From an uncultured Agathobacter sp. (GTDB lineage: Bacteria; Bacillota; Clostridia; Lachnospirales; Lachnospiraceae), in assembly GCA_934359755.1 (NCBI GenBank), contig CAKRLV010000010.1, forward strand, positions 33,713-97,712: 64,000 nt of DNA, in the 5' to 3' direction. Each line of letters starts with the position of its first letter. Positions within the stretch are counted from its first letter, which is position 1. The notes under the pieces were generated by a model. The model saw only the letters and a list, made by a program, of their open reading frames with translations. It was not told the DNA's origin and searched no databases. This document shows positions 35,108-44,264 of this stretch, piece by piece. Made by a program: the position numbers and the translations under genes.

Positions 35108-36778
35108 TTGAAAAAAGAACAAAAACAGAATAGTAAGTTAAAGATCATTCCTTTAGGCGGTTTAGAGCAGATAGGAATGAATATTACTGCCTTTGAATAT
35201 GAGGACAGTATTATCGTTGTTGACTGCGGTCTATCATTTCCAGAGGATGATATGTTAGGAATTGATCTTGTTATACCTGATGTGACATATCTAAAGGAGA
35301 ACATTGACAGGGTCAAGGGATTTTTTATTACTCATGGGCATGAAGATCATATTGGTGCGATTCCTTATGTACTCAGGGATGTTAATGTGCCTATTTATGC
35401 AACAAAGCTTACGATTGGCATTATTGAGCATAAGCTTGAAGAACATGACATGCTTAAGAAAGTAAAACGTAAAGTCGTAAAATATGGACAGCATATTAAT
35501 CTTGGATGTTTCAGGGTTGAATTCATTAAGACAAACCATAGTATTCAGGATGCAGCAGCACTTGCGATTTATTCGCCAGCAGGCATTGTTGTGCATACAG
35601 GTGATTTTAAGGTTGATTATACTCCAGTATTTGGAGATGCTATTGATTTACAGAGATTTGGAGAAATTGGTAAGAAAGGTGTGCTTGCGCTGTTATGTGA
35701 CAGTACAAATGCTGAGCGTCCTGGTTTTACACTTTCAGAGAAATCAGTAGGAAAGACACTGGATAATATTTTTGCTGACCATAAGAATACAAGAATTATA
35801 ATTGCTACATTTGCCTCAAATGTAGATCGTGTACAACAGATTATAAATTCGGCAGAAAAATTTGGCAGAAAAGTGGCAATTGAAGGAAGAAGTATGGTAA
35901 ATATTATTTCTATCGCTTCCGAACTTGGATATCTTACACTGCCAGACAACATACTAATAGATGTGGATCAGTTAAAGAATTATCCTGATGAGCAGACTGT
36001 CATAATTACTACTGGAAGCCAGGGTGAGTCTATGGCGGCACTTTCAAGAATGGCTAATGGAATGCACCGTAAGGTATCAATCAAACCAAATGATACAATT
36101 ATATTTAGTTCAAATCCTATCCCAGGCAATGAGAAGTCTGTTACAGGAATAATTAATGAACTTATGATGAAAGGTGCGGATGTAATATTCCAGGATGTTC
36201 ATGTATCAGGACATGCGTGTCAGGAAGATATTAAACTTATATATTCGCTTGTCAATCCTAAATTTTCCATACCTGTGCATGGTGAGTATAAGCATCTTGT
36301 TGCGCAGGCTAAGATTGCAGAAGAATTAGGAATGGATTCTGACCATATTAAGATTCTTTCATCAGGAGATGTTCTTGAAATAGATGAGAATGGAGCTGAG
36401 GTTACAGGCAAAGTTCAAGTTGGAAATATAATGGTTGATGGTCTTGGAGTTGGTGATGTTGGTAATATCGTGCTCAGGGATCGTCAGAGATTGTCAGAAG
36501 ACGGAATTATAATTGTTGTAATGACACTTGAGAGTGGCTCTGGACAGGTTCTTGCAGGACCAGATATTGTTTCAAGAGGTTTTGTATATGTGCGTAATTC
36601 AGAAAGTCTTATGGATGAGGCGCAGGCTGTTCTCAACACAACAATGGAACATCTTATGGATAAGGGCGTTACAGATTGGAGCAAAATTAAGACAGAGGTC
36701 AAGGATTCGCTTGGAGAATTTGTCTGGAAAGAGACTAAGCGTCGTCCAATGATTATGCCTATTATTATGGAAGTTTAG
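35108..36778 (+). CDS. rnj: Ribonuclease J
   Basis: RNase J is a 5' exo- and endoribonuclease central to RNA decay in Firmicutes. The 556-residue protein has the metallo-beta-lactamase core (HGHEDHIGAIPYV, VHTGDFKVD), the beta-CASP domain (ATFASNVDRVQQI, TTGSQGE, the VHVSGHA histidine) and a C-terminal dimer domain. The start is a TTG at 35108, with GGAGG seven bases upstream. An earlier GTG has no ribosome site. It is inserted between the yrzB-like and yrrL-like genes compared with Bacillus. Confidence 0.95.
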   Translation: MKKEQKQNSKLKIIPLGGLEQIGMNITAFEYEDSIIVVDCGLSFPEDDMLGIDLVIPDVTYLKENIDRVKGFFITHGHEDHIGAIPYVLRDVNVPIYATKLTIGIIEHKLEEHDMLKKVKRKVVKYGQHINLGCFRVEFIKTNHSIQDAAALAIYSPAGIVVHTGDFKVDYTPVFGDAIDLQRFGEIGKKGVLALLCDSTNAERPGFTLSEKSVGKTLDNIFADHKNTRIIIATFASNVDRVQQIINSAEKFGRKVAIEGRSMVNIISIASELGYLTLPDNILIDVDQLKNYPDEQTVIITTGSQGESMAALSRMANGMHRKVSIKPNDTIIFSSNPIPGNEKSVTGIINELMMKGADVIFQDVHVSGHACQEDIKLIYSLVNPKFSIPVHGEYKHLVAQAKIAEELGMDSDHIKILSSGDVLEIDENGAEVTGKVQVGNIMVDGLGVGDVGNIVLRDRQRLSEDGIIIVVMTLESGSGQVLAGPDIVSRGFVYVRNSESLMDEAQAVLNTTMEHLMDKGVTDWSKIKTEVKDSLGEFVWKETKRRPMIMPIIMEV

Positions 36779-36787
36779 GAGAATAAA

Positions 36788-37225
36788 ATGGATCTTAACA
36801 AGATGTTATTTACATTTATAAAATGTGCTTTTGGAGTGCTGATAGCATTGCTTATAATCTATTTAGCAATCAGCCTTAGCGGAACTGGATATGATTTTGG
36901 TTACAGGGTATTTACAGAGACTGCTATCGATAATCCTCCAGGAAAAGATGTGCTGGTTCAGGTGAGTGAGGATACTTCAGAGAGAGAACTTGGCAAAATT
37001 CTCGAGGAAAAAGGTCTTGTTAGAGATTCACGGTTATTCTATCTACAGTTGAAATTGTCTGCATACAGCGGCAAGATAGTTCCAGGTGTATATACACTTA
37101 ATACATCTATGACACCCAAGGAGATGATAATCGCTATGGCGAATGTCGTGACTGAGGGTACAGAGTCAACTGAGAATGCTCAGGAGACGAATAATACACA
37201 GATAGAAGAAATAACAGAGGAATAA
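36788..37225 (+). CDS. Short MltG/YceG-like membrane protein without catalytic domain
   Basis: This 145-residue protein has one N-terminal membrane helix (about 10-30) and an outside segment resembling the LysM-like subdomain that precedes the catalytic domain of MltG (VSEDTSERELGKILEEKGLV, IVPGVYTLNTSMTPKEM). It ends with an acidic Thr/Glu tail. The transglycosylase domain with its catalytic glutamate is missing, and the gene stops cleanly with no leftover coding sequence downstream. It occupies the position of Bacillus yrrL (mltG) before the methyltransferase. It may be a regulator or scaffold rather than an enzyme. Confidence 0.82.
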   Translation: MDLNKMLFTFIKCAFGVLIALLIIYLAISLSGTGYDFGYRVFTETAIDNPPGKDVLVQVSEDTSERELGKILEEKGLVRDSRLFYLQLKLSAYSGKIVPGVYTLNTSMTPKEMIIAMANVVTEGTESTENAQETNNTQIEEITEE

Positions 37226-37230
37226 TAGAA

Positions 37231-37875
37231 GTGATAGTTGATGAGAGACTTGTTACTTACATCAATTCTCTGGACCAGGGAAATACTGCCAGGCTTGATG
37301 AGATTGAAAGTCAGGCGCTTGCAGATTATGTACCAATCATTAGAAAAGAAATGCAGAGCTTTCTTAAGCTTTTGCTTGCAATAAAAAAACCAATGCGTAT
37401 TCTCGAGGTGGGGACTGCGGTTGGTTTTTCTGCAATTTTAATGGCAGAGTATGGTCCGAAAGATTGTCAGATAGTAACTATAGAGAATTATGAAAAGAGA
37501 ATACCTATAGCAAAAGCTAATTTCGAATATGCAAATAAGACAGAACAGATTACGTTGTTAGAGGGAGATGCGGCAGAGATACTTCCGACATTAGATACAC
37601 GATTTGATATGATATTTATGGATGCAGCTAAAGGACAGTATATCAATTTTATGGATGATGTGCTCAGGCTTTTGAAGGTAGACGGAGTGCTTGTATCTGA
37701 TAATGTGCTTCAGGATGGTGACATAATAGAATCGCATTTTATAGTTGAAAGAAGAAATCGGACAATATATAAGAGAATGAGAGAGTATCTTTATGAACTG
37801 ACACATAGAGATGATTTGGTAACCGCAGTACTTCCTGTTGGTGATGGGATTACTGTTAGTACGAAGACAAAATAA
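37231..37875 (+). CDS. SAM-dependent O-methyltransferase family 3 (YrrM-like)
   Basis: The 214-residue methyltransferase has the SAM motif RILEVGTAVGFSAILMA, the acidic VTIENYEKR at the next strand, and the metal-binding FDMIFMDAAKGQY and VSDNVLQDG segments of the COMT family. In Bacillus the equivalent YrrM (TrmR) methylates 5-hydroxyuridine of tRNA to 5-methoxyuridine, and the adjacent U32 gene fits that pathway. The start is a GTG with AGAGG 10 bases upstream. Confidence 0.88.
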   Translation: MIVDERLVTYINSLDQGNTARLDEIESQALADYVPIIRKEMQSFLKLLLAIKKPMRILEVGTAVGFSAILMAEYGPKDCQIVTIENYEKRIPIAKANFEYANKTEQITLLEGDAAEILPTLDTRFDMIFMDAAKGQYINFMDDVLRLLKVDGVLVSDNVLQDGDIIESHFIVERRNRTIYKRMREYLYELTHRDDLVTAVLPVGDGITVSTKTK

Positions 37876-37887
37876 CAGGGATGAATT

Positions 37888-39144
37888 ATGAGAGATATAG
37901 AATTACTTGTTCCAGCAAGCAGCCTGGAAGTATTAAAAATTGCAGTGATATATGGTGCTGATGCCGTATATATTGGCGGAGAGGCATTTGGACTTAGAGC
38001 TAAAGCTAAGAATTTTTCTATGGAAGAGATGGCAGAGGGAATAGCATTTGCTCATGAACATGGAGTGCGTGTTTATGTAACTGCGAATATTTTAGCTCAC
38101 AATTATGATCTTGATGGTGTAAGAGAGTATTTTAAAGAATTGAACGATATGAAGCCTGACAGACCGGATGCACTTATAATTGCGGACCCTGCAATTTTTA
38201 TGATTGCAAAGGAGATTTGTCCAGAAATTGAGAGACATGTCAGCACTCAGGCCAATAATACCAACTATGGCACGTATCAGTTCTGGTATAATCTTGGTGC
38301 CTCAAGAGTTGTCAGCGCAAGGGAACTATCCTTGAAGGAAATAAAAGAAATCAGACAAAATATTCCAGATGATTTGGAGATAGAGACATTTATTCATGGA
38401 GCAATGTGTATATCATATTCAGGAAGATGTCTGCTTTCTAATTATTTTACTGGAAGGGATGCAAATAAAGGTGCATGTACACATCCTTGCAGGTGGAAAT
38501 ATTCTGTGGTTGAGGAAAAAAGACCTGGTGAGTATCTGCCGGTTTATGAGAATGAGCGTGGCACATATATCTTCAATTCAAAAGATCTTTGCATGATAGA
38601 GCATATTCCGGATTTGATAGACGCTGGAATTGACAGTTACAAGATAGAGGGAAGAATGAAGACCGCTCTTTATGTGGCAACTGTAGCACGTACTTATAGA
38701 AAGGCGATAGATGATTACCTCAGATCGCCAGAAGAGTATGAGCGCAATATGCCATGGTATCTTGAACAGATTACAAGCTGTACTTACAGACAGTTTACGA
38801 CAGGATTTTTCTATGGAAAGCCATCAGAAGAGACACAGATTTATGACAATAATACCTATGAAAAAGGATACACATATCTTGGTATTGTCGGATCAAAGAA
38901 CGAGCAGGGAATGTATCGTATAGAACAAAGAAATAAGTTCTCGGTCGGAGAGGCTATAGAGGTTATGAAGCCTGATGGAGAGAATATCATAGTTACAGTA
39001 AAAGCAATGTGTGATGAGACAGGATCGGCAATGCAATCCTGCCCACACCCTAAACAGATATTTTATGTTGACTTAGGTATAGAACTTGATGAGTATGATA
39101 TCCTTAGAAGAAAAGAGGAAGATGGAGATATTACGCTTGAGTAA
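37888..39144 (+). CDS. U32-family protein, probable tRNA U34 hydroxylation protein (TrhP-like)
   Basis: The 418-residue protein contains the U32 signature ETFIHGAMCISYSGRCLLS, followed by the Cys pair in GACTHPCRW. Family members include TrhP, needed for 5-hydroxyuridine at tRNA position 34, and RlhA. Neighbouring YrrM-like methyltransferase would then make 5-methoxyuridine, so a joint tRNA modification role is likely. Bacillus has two such genes here (yrrN, yrrO); only one, of YrrO size, is seen. Its stop codon directly abuts that of asnB on the other strand. Confidence 0.9.
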   Translation: MRDIELLVPASSLEVLKIAVIYGADAVYIGGEAFGLRAKAKNFSMEEMAEGIAFAHEHGVRVYVTANILAHNYDLDGVREYFKELNDMKPDRPDALIIADPAIFMIAKEICPEIERHVSTQANNTNYGTYQFWYNLGASRVVSARELSLKEIKEIRQNIPDDLEIETFIHGAMCISYSGRCLLSNYFTGRDANKGACTHPCRWKYSVVEEKRPGEYLPVYENERGTYIFNSKDLCMIEHIPDLIDAGIDSYKIEGRMKTALYVATVARTYRKAIDDYLRSPEEYERNMPWYLEQITSCTYRQFTTGFFYGKPSEETQIYDNNTYEKGYTYLGIVGSKNEQGMYRIEQRNKFSVGEAIEVMKPDGENIIVTVKAMCDETGSAMQSCPHPKQIFYVDLGIELDEYDILRRKEEDGDITLE

Positions 39145-40995
39145 TCATGGAAGTTCAAGCTTGAATTTTCTCATCCAGTAATCTATCTGTATAAAATAGG
39201 CCATTAGCTGTGGACCTGCCATCAGCTGTCCAAACCATGGTCTGCCATAGTCAGAGGCAGTATTAAGAAAGCTTTCGACTTTTTCTTTAGAAAGAAGATT
39301 TGAAATCGGTGATGTGCTGTCACCTAAGATTTCAAGTAGTTTGTGTTTTAATAGAGTTTCATATCCGGGATGATATGTCTTTGGATATGGACTCTTTTTT
39401 CTTGTAAATAATTCAGGAGGAAGAAGGTCTTTTGTAGCGTCACGAAGTAAAGCCTTTTCTACACCGTTTTGGTATTTCATTTCCCAAGGAACATTAAATA
39501 CATATTCAATTATTCTATGGTCGGCAAAAGGAACTCGGGCTTCAAGTCCGCTATACATACTGCTTCTGTCCATACGATCAAGCAGAGTCTGCATAAACCA
39601 CTTTATATTAAGGTATGCAATCTGCCGTCTGCGGGTCTGCGCAGAATCTTCGGTAGACAGAATAGGAGCCTGGTTTATGGATGTGATGTATGCGTCGTGC
39701 GAGTAGTTGTCAAGGTCTAATCTTTTTATCCATTCATCATTTAAGAATGCTGTTCTTGCAGCGACATCACTTGCCCATGGAAAGCCATCGCGATTCATAA
39801 GTTCGCTGCGGTAAAACCACGGGTATCCGCCGAAAATTTCATCGGCACATTCACCGGTTAAAGCAACTTTGTTTTCCTTTGCAACGAGGGAACAGAAATA
39901 CAAAAGGGATGCTTCTATATCTGTCATGCCAGGAATATCTTTGGCATCCACAGCTGTAAATAGAGAAGAGTACAATTGTTTTTCATCACACTCGAGATAT
40001 TTGTGGTTTGTAGGGTATTTTTCCAACATTATATTTACATATGGAAGATCGCGTTCAGGCTGGAATGAATTTGATTTAAAGTAAATATCGTTTTGTGCGA
40101 AATCAAAAGAAAATGTATTGAGTGTGGAATCCGATTCCTTAAGGTGATTGTATGCTACCGCTGTTACGATAGATGAATCGAGTCCACCGGATAAAAATGT
40201 GCATACAGGAACGTCGGAAACAAGCTGCCGTCTTATGCTGTCGCGAACCAGAAATGAAACTTTCTCCCTTGTATCATCGTAAGAATCGGTATGTTCGAAG
40301 CTTGATAGTTCCCAATATGTGTGATCACAGATTCCGTATTTATTGATGACCAGATAATGTCCGGGAATTACTTCGTTTATATTTGAAAAGTAACTGGCAC
40401 CAGGAGTTCGTGCAGGTCCAATACCGAGTATTTGTTGTATACTTTCGAGGTTGATTTCAGGAGAAACAGATGGATGTACAAAAAGTGCCTTTGGCTCAGA
40501 GGCAAATACAAAGGTTTCGGCACGTGAATAATAGAATAAAGGTTTTACTCCGACCCGGTCGCGGTACAAATAAAGCTGACAGGTGCCTTCATCCCATATT
40601 GCAAAAGAAAATATACCATTTAATTTGTTCACGAAGGTTGGACCATATTCCATAAAAGAATAAAGAATTATCTCAGTATCGGATGTGGTAAAAAATTCAT
40701 ATCCGCATTTACCAAGTTCAGATTTTAGTTCATCGGTATTGTAGATTTCACCGTTATAACAAATTGTATAGTTTTGTCCGTCTTTCTTACGGGTCATAGG
40801 CTGATTGCCGCCTTTTATATCTCGTATACTAAGTCTTGCGTGGCTTAAACCAGCGGTTTGTGACAAAAAGATTCCAAAGTTGTCGCTGCCGCGGTGAGAG
40901 AGTGTATCATGCATTTTCTTTAGAAGAGTTGTATTACATATTTTTTCCTGAAGAAGATTTCGTTTGAAATCACAAAAGCCTGCTATTCCGCACAT
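39145..40995 (-). CDS. asnB: Asparagine synthase (glutamine-hydrolysing)
   Basis: AsnB makes asparagine from aspartate, glutamine and ATP. The 616-residue protein begins MCGIAGF with Cys2 as the glutaminase nucleophile, then has SHRGSDNFG, the GEIYN loop, and the synthetase PP-loop FLSGGLDSSIV. It is downstream of aroC on the same strand. The AGGGGA ribosome site forms the 3' arm of a hairpin that looks like the aroC terminator. The gene ends base-to-base against the U32 gene, with no space for a separate terminator. Confidence 0.96.
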   Translation of the reverse strand: MCGIAGFCDFKRNLLQEKICNTTLLKKMHDTLSHRGSDNFGIFLSQTAGLSHARLSIRDIKGGNQPMTRKKDGQNYTICYNGEIYNTDELKSELGKCGYEFFTTSDTEIILYSFMEYGPTFVNKLNGIFSFAIWDEGTCQLYLYRDRVGVKPLFYYSRAETFVFASEPKALFVHPSVSPEINLESIQQILGIGPARTPGASYFSNINEVIPGHYLVINKYGICDHTYWELSSFEHTDSYDDTREKVSFLVRDSIRRQLVSDVPVCTFLSGGLDSSIVTAVAYNHLKESDSTLNTFSFDFAQNDIYFKSNSFQPERDLPYVNIMLEKYPTNHKYLECDEKQLYSSLFTAVDAKDIPGMTDIEASLLYFCSLVAKENKVALTGECADEIFGGYPWFYRSELMNRDGFPWASDVAARTAFLNDEWIKRLDLDNYSHDAYITSINQAPILSTEDSAQTRRRQIAYLNIKWFMQTLLDRMDRSSMYSGLEARVPFADHRIIEYVFNVPWEMKYQNGVEKALLRDATKDLLPPELFTRKKSPYPKTYHPGYETLLKHKLLEILGDSTSPISNLLSKEKVESFLNTASDYGRPWFGQLMAGPQLMAYFIQIDYWMRKFKLELP

Positions 40996-41000
40996 AAAAA

Positions 41001-41032
41001 TCCCCTTTTTAACAATATATGTAAAAAGGGGA
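41001..41032 (-). terminator. Terminator-like hairpin masking the asnB ribosome site
   Basis: On the minus strand TCCCCTTTTT and AAAAAGGGGA form a perfect 10-bp stem followed directly by TTTTT and then the asnB ATG. It has the form of an intrinsic terminator after aroC, and the second arm contains the asnB Shine-Dalgarno sequence. Confidence 0.75.
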
Positions 41033-41045
41033 TAGGTGTGAATGA

Positions 41046-42146
41046 TTATTTATAAAAGTCAATGATTTTGTCAATCTTTGATGTCATATTAAGCAGTAAA
41101 GCATCTGCAATAACCAGGGCAGCCATTGATTCTACAACAACAACTGCGCGTGGCACGATAATTGGATCATGTCGGCCTTTTATATTTATATTAATATTTT
41201 CACCGTCTTTGTTGACTGTGCTCTGGGTAGCTGCAATGGAAGGTGTTGGTTTGATGGCAGCTCTGAATACAATATCCGAACCATCTGTCATGCCACCGAG
41301 AGTTCCTCCTGAGTGATTTGATTTCTTTGATACACTGCCATTGTCAGAGATGCAAAAGGCGTCATTATTAGTAAGGCCTGTTGAGGTGGCAACAGAAAAA
41401 CCATCACCGATTTCAAAACCTTTTACAGCACCGATGGACATAATAGCTTTAGCAAGGTTGGCATCTATTTTTTCAAATACCGGGTCGCCAAGTCCGACTG
41501 GAACCCCTTTTATGACGCATTCTGCAACACCACCGGCTGAATTCTGGTCTTTAAGGCACTGCTCAAGATATTCTTCAGCTTTTGCAGCAGCAACGGAATC
41601 AGGCATGTACAGGGAATTGTTGTAAATCTCGGATTCGTCAAAGCGTGATACATCAATGCTTACAGGACCTATGGATCTGGTGTATGTAGTAATCTCTATA
41701 CCCAGGCTGTTTAATAACCTGGCTGCAATCGCACCTGCTGCAACACGTCCGATTGTCTCGCGGCCAGAAGAACGTCCGCCGCCACGATAGTCACGAAAAC
41801 CATATTTGGAATCGAAACAGTAATCAGCGTGTCCAGGTCTGTAGTAAGAGGCTATCTCGCTATAATCTTTTGATTTCTGATTCTTGTTATAGACTACCAT
41901 AGATATAGGAGTACCAGTTGTTTTGCCTTCAAATACACCTGAGAGGATTTCTACAGCATCATCTTCTTTACGTGGTGTGGTGAATTTTGACTGACCGGGT
42001 TTTCTTCTGTTTAAATAAATCTGAATGTCTTCTTCAGAAAGAGGAAGCCCAGCAGGGCAGCCGTCTACGACAACGCCGACACCTTTGCCGTGGGATTCTC
42101 CCCATGTAGTTATTCTGAATATATTTCCAAATGATGAACCAGCCAT
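41046..42146 (-). CDS. aroC: Chorismate synthase
   Basis: AroC makes chorismate from EPSP with reduced FMN, the last shared aromatic step. The 366-residue protein shows the three family signatures: GESHGKGVGVVVDGCPAG near the N-terminus, RGGGRSSGRET in the middle, and the late GRHDPIIVPRAVVVVESM. An AGGAGG lies before the start. The other shikimate genes are not nearby. An extended -10 (TGTTATACT) lies upstream on the minus strand at about 42191-42199. Confidence 0.97.
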   Translation of the reverse strand: MAGSSFGNIFRITTWGESHGKGVGVVVDGCPAGLPLSEEDIQIYLNRRKPGQSKFTTPRKEDDAVEILSGVFEGKTTGTPISMVVYNKNQKSKDYSEIASYYRPGHADYCFDSKYGFRDYRGGGRSSGRETIGRVAAGAIAARLLNSLGIEITTYTRSIGPVSIDVSRFDESEIYNNSLYMPDSVAAAKAEEYLEQCLKDQNSAGGVAECVIKGVPVGLGDPVFEKIDANLAKAIMSIGAVKGFEIGDGFSVATSTGLTNNDAFCISDNGSVSKKSNHSGGTLGGMTDGSDIVFRAAIKPTPSIAATQSTVNKDGENININIKGRHDPIIVPRAVVVVESMAALVIADALLLNMTSKIDKIIDFYK

Positions 42147-42533
42147 ATATGCCTCCTAGAATATTATAAGTTTTATTAGTATTCATAATAAGTATAACAC
42201 TTTTTATAAGTGCAAAATGAATTTTCGTTATTGTTCAGACGCAAGCTTGACACTGCGCTGTCAAGCTATGCGCCATAGTGTTAATTATTGTGTGACTACA
42301 GCCCCTGCCTCGTAGAGGCATTTTAAATGGGCTGTAATCGTTGCTGATCACACTGTTAGGTGTGAACAGTAACGAATTTAAGTTTACACTATTATATGTA
42401 AAGTTATATTGCCGAGTCAAGAATCTTGTGTTATATTTTTAGTAATTGGCTATAATGATATAAAAAGATAATATCATTAACAGCTTATATGTTTGGATGA
42501 ATAATATCAACTATAAAGGAAATTGGATTAATT
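42147..42533. other. Gene-free interval between aroC and tgt
   Basis: This 387-bp gap holds the aroC ribosome site and extended -10 on the minus strand, the 153-bp inverted-repeat element (42224-42376), and a likely tgt promoter with TATAAT at 42451-42456 (the best -35 candidate, TTGTGT, is 19 bp away). No credible gene was found in it. Confidence 0.7.
42224..42376. repeat. Structured dispersed repeat, copy A (full, with terminal inverted repeats)
   Basis: The element is bounded by TTCGTTATTGTTCA (42224-42237) and TGAACAGTAACGAA (42363-42376), which are inverted repeats with one mismatch. Inside are a 9-bp stem AGCTTGACA/TGTCAAGCT extended by CGCA/TGCG, a TGCCTC-GTA-GAGGCA hairpin followed by TTTT, an outer TACAGCCC/GGGCTGTA stem, and CACAC/GTGTG. 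It has no coding capacity. The left half matches copy B and the right half matches copy C. It could be a MITE-like element or a folded RNA. Confidence 0.8.
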
Positions 42534-43688
42534 ATGGCAAAATACGAACTATTGAAACAGGAAGGGCAGGCTAAGAGAGCTGTTTTTCATACAGTGCACG
42601 GTGATATACAGACACCTGTATTTATGAATGTTGGAACTGTTGGAGCTATCAAAGGGGCGGTATCGACAGAGGATTTAAAGAATATAAAATGTCAGGTGGA
42701 ACTGTCTAATACATACCATCTTCATGTAAGGACAGGAGATAAGCTGATTAAAGAGGTTGGCGGTCTTCATAAATTCATGGTGTGGGATAGACCCATACTT
42801 ACGGATTCTGGCGGATTTCAGGTATTCTCACTTGCCGGACTGCGCAAGATAAAAGAAGAAGGAGTATATTTTAATTCTCATATTGATGGTGCAAAGATAT
42901 TCATGGGACCAGAAGAAAGCATGCAGATACAGTCAAATCTGGGTTCTACTATTGCTATGGCATTTGATGAGTGTCCGTCAAGTGTTGCTGACCACACATA
43001 TGTTACTAATTCTGTAAATAGAACCACAAGATGGCTTGAACGATGCAAGAAAAAAATGGCAGAGCTTAATTCTCTACCAGATACGATTAATAAAGAGCAG
43101 CTTTTATTTGGTATTAACCAGGGTGCCATATATGAAGATATAAGAGTAGATCATGCAAAGAGAATATCAGAGCTTGATTTAGACGGATATGCAATTGGCG
43201 GTCTTGCAGTAGGCGAGACACATGAGCAGATGTATAATATTATAGAAGCGACTACACCATATCTGCCAAAGGACAAGCCTACATATCTTATGGGGGTGGG
43301 AACTCCGGCTAATATATTAGAAGGCGTAGAAAGAGGAATTGATTTCTTTGACTGTGTTTATCCAAGCAGAAACGGCCGTCATGGACATGTATATACGAAT
43401 CAGGGGAAGATTAACCTTTTTAACCAGAAATACGAAAAAGATATGAGACCAATCGAAGAGGGGTGCGGATGTCCTGCATGTCAAAAATATAGCAGGGCAT
43501 ATATCAGACACCTGCTTAAGGCAAAAGAGATGCTTGGTATGAGATTATGTGTTTTACACAATTTATATTTCTACAATACTATGATGGAAGAAATCAGGGA
43601 TGCGCTTGACCATGGCAATTTTGCATCGTATAAGGCTGAAAAATTATATGCGATGGGGCAGATTGACAGAGAAAAGGAAATGAAGTAG
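42534..43688 (+). CDS. tgt: tRNA-guanine transglycosylase
   Basis: Tgt exchanges guanine 34 of Asp, Asn, His and Tyr tRNAs for a queuine precursor. The 384-residue TIM barrel has the substrate-pocket TDSGGFQVFSL, FDECPSS, GGLAVGE, the nucleophile region FDCVYPSRNGRHG, and the zinc site CGCPACQKYSRAYIRHL with a later His in LCVLHNL. yajC follows, a pairing common in bacteria. Confidence 0.97.
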   Translation: MAKYELLKQEGQAKRAVFHTVHGDIQTPVFMNVGTVGAIKGAVSTEDLKNIKCQVELSNTYHLHVRTGDKLIKEVGGLHKFMVWDRPILTDSGGFQVFSLAGLRKIKEEGVYFNSHIDGAKIFMGPEESMQIQSNLGSTIAMAFDECPSSVADHTYVTNSVNRTTRWLERCKKKMAELNSLPDTINKEQLLFGINQGAIYEDIRVDHAKRISELDLDGYAIGGLAVGETHEQMYNIIEATTPYLPKDKPTYLMGVGTPANILEGVERGIDFFDCVYPSRNGRHGHVYTNQGKINLFNQKYEKDMRPIEEGCGCPACQKYSRAYIRHLLKAKEMLGMRLCVLHNLYFYNTMMEEIRDALDHGNFASYKAEKLYAMGQIDREKEMK

Positions 43689-43723
43689 AATAGCAATAGT
43701 ATTTTTTTAAGGAGGAAGACAAG

Positions 43724-44050
43724 ATGTATTCAGTTTTATTGAATAGTAATGCAAATCCTAGCGCTAGTGCATATACAATGCTTATATGGGTTGTTGTATT
43801 AGTTGTCGCTATGTATTTTATGATGATACGTCCACAGAAGAAAGAACAGCAGAAGAAAGAACTTATGTTAAATGAAATAGCTGTAGGAGATACAGTACTT
43901 ACTTCAAGTGGCTTCTATGGCACAATCATTGATATTGATGATGATACTGTAATTGTTGAATTTGGCAGCAATAAGAACTGTCGTATTCCGATGCAGAAGA
44001 CTGCAATTGCGGCTGTTGAGAAGCCAGAGGATTCAGTATCAGAGAATTAG
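43724..44050 (+). CDS. yajC: Preprotein translocase subunit YajC
   Basis: YajC accompanies the SecDF part of the Sec translocase. The 108-residue protein has one membrane helix (about 15-35, LIWVVVLVVAMYFMMI) followed by the family hallmark RPQKKEQQKK. A small cytoplasmic domain follows with GDTVLTSSGFYGTI and the charged IDDDTVIVEF. It starts after a strong AGGAGGAAG, 35 bp behind tgt. Confidence 0.96.
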   Translation: MYSVLLNSNANPSASAYTMLIWVVVLVVAMYFMMIRPQKKEQQKKELMLNEIAVGDTVLTSSGFYGTIIDIDDDTVIVEFGSNKNCRIPMQKTAIAAVEKPEDSVSEN

Positions 44051-44058
44051 TCTGATGG

Positions 44059-44083
44059 GACCTTGATTTATTCAAGGTCTTTT
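44059..44083 (+). terminator. Terminator after tgt-yajC
   Basis: GACCTTGA (44059-44066) and TCAAGGTC (44072-44079) form an 8-bp stem followed by TTTT. Confidence 0.85.
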
Positions 44084-44162
44084 ATGTTATATACGAATAA
44101 TAAAACGATGTAATATAATATCATGTTATAATGCTTATAAAAAAGTACGATACCCGATTACA

Positions 44163-44191
44163 TTGAAAAATTTTTCTCATTACTATATCAT
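44163..44191 (+). promoter_or_regulatory. Predicted sigma-A promoter of leuB-ilvD-ilvB
   Basis: TTGAAA (44163-44168), 17 bp and TATCAT (44186-44191) lie about 70 bp before leuB. No T-box or leader-peptide attenuator was recognised in the short leader. Confidence 0.6.
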
Positions 44192-44264
44192 AGATATTAA
44201 TAAATTTTTAATAAAAGTGATTGTCTAAAAAATTATAGTAATGACAAAGAAAAGAGGTAGTGAT

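Noticed and set aside
42224..42376. Insertion sequence
   Set aside because: The inverted repeats suggest a mobile element, but there is no transposase frame; kept as a non-coding repeat instead.
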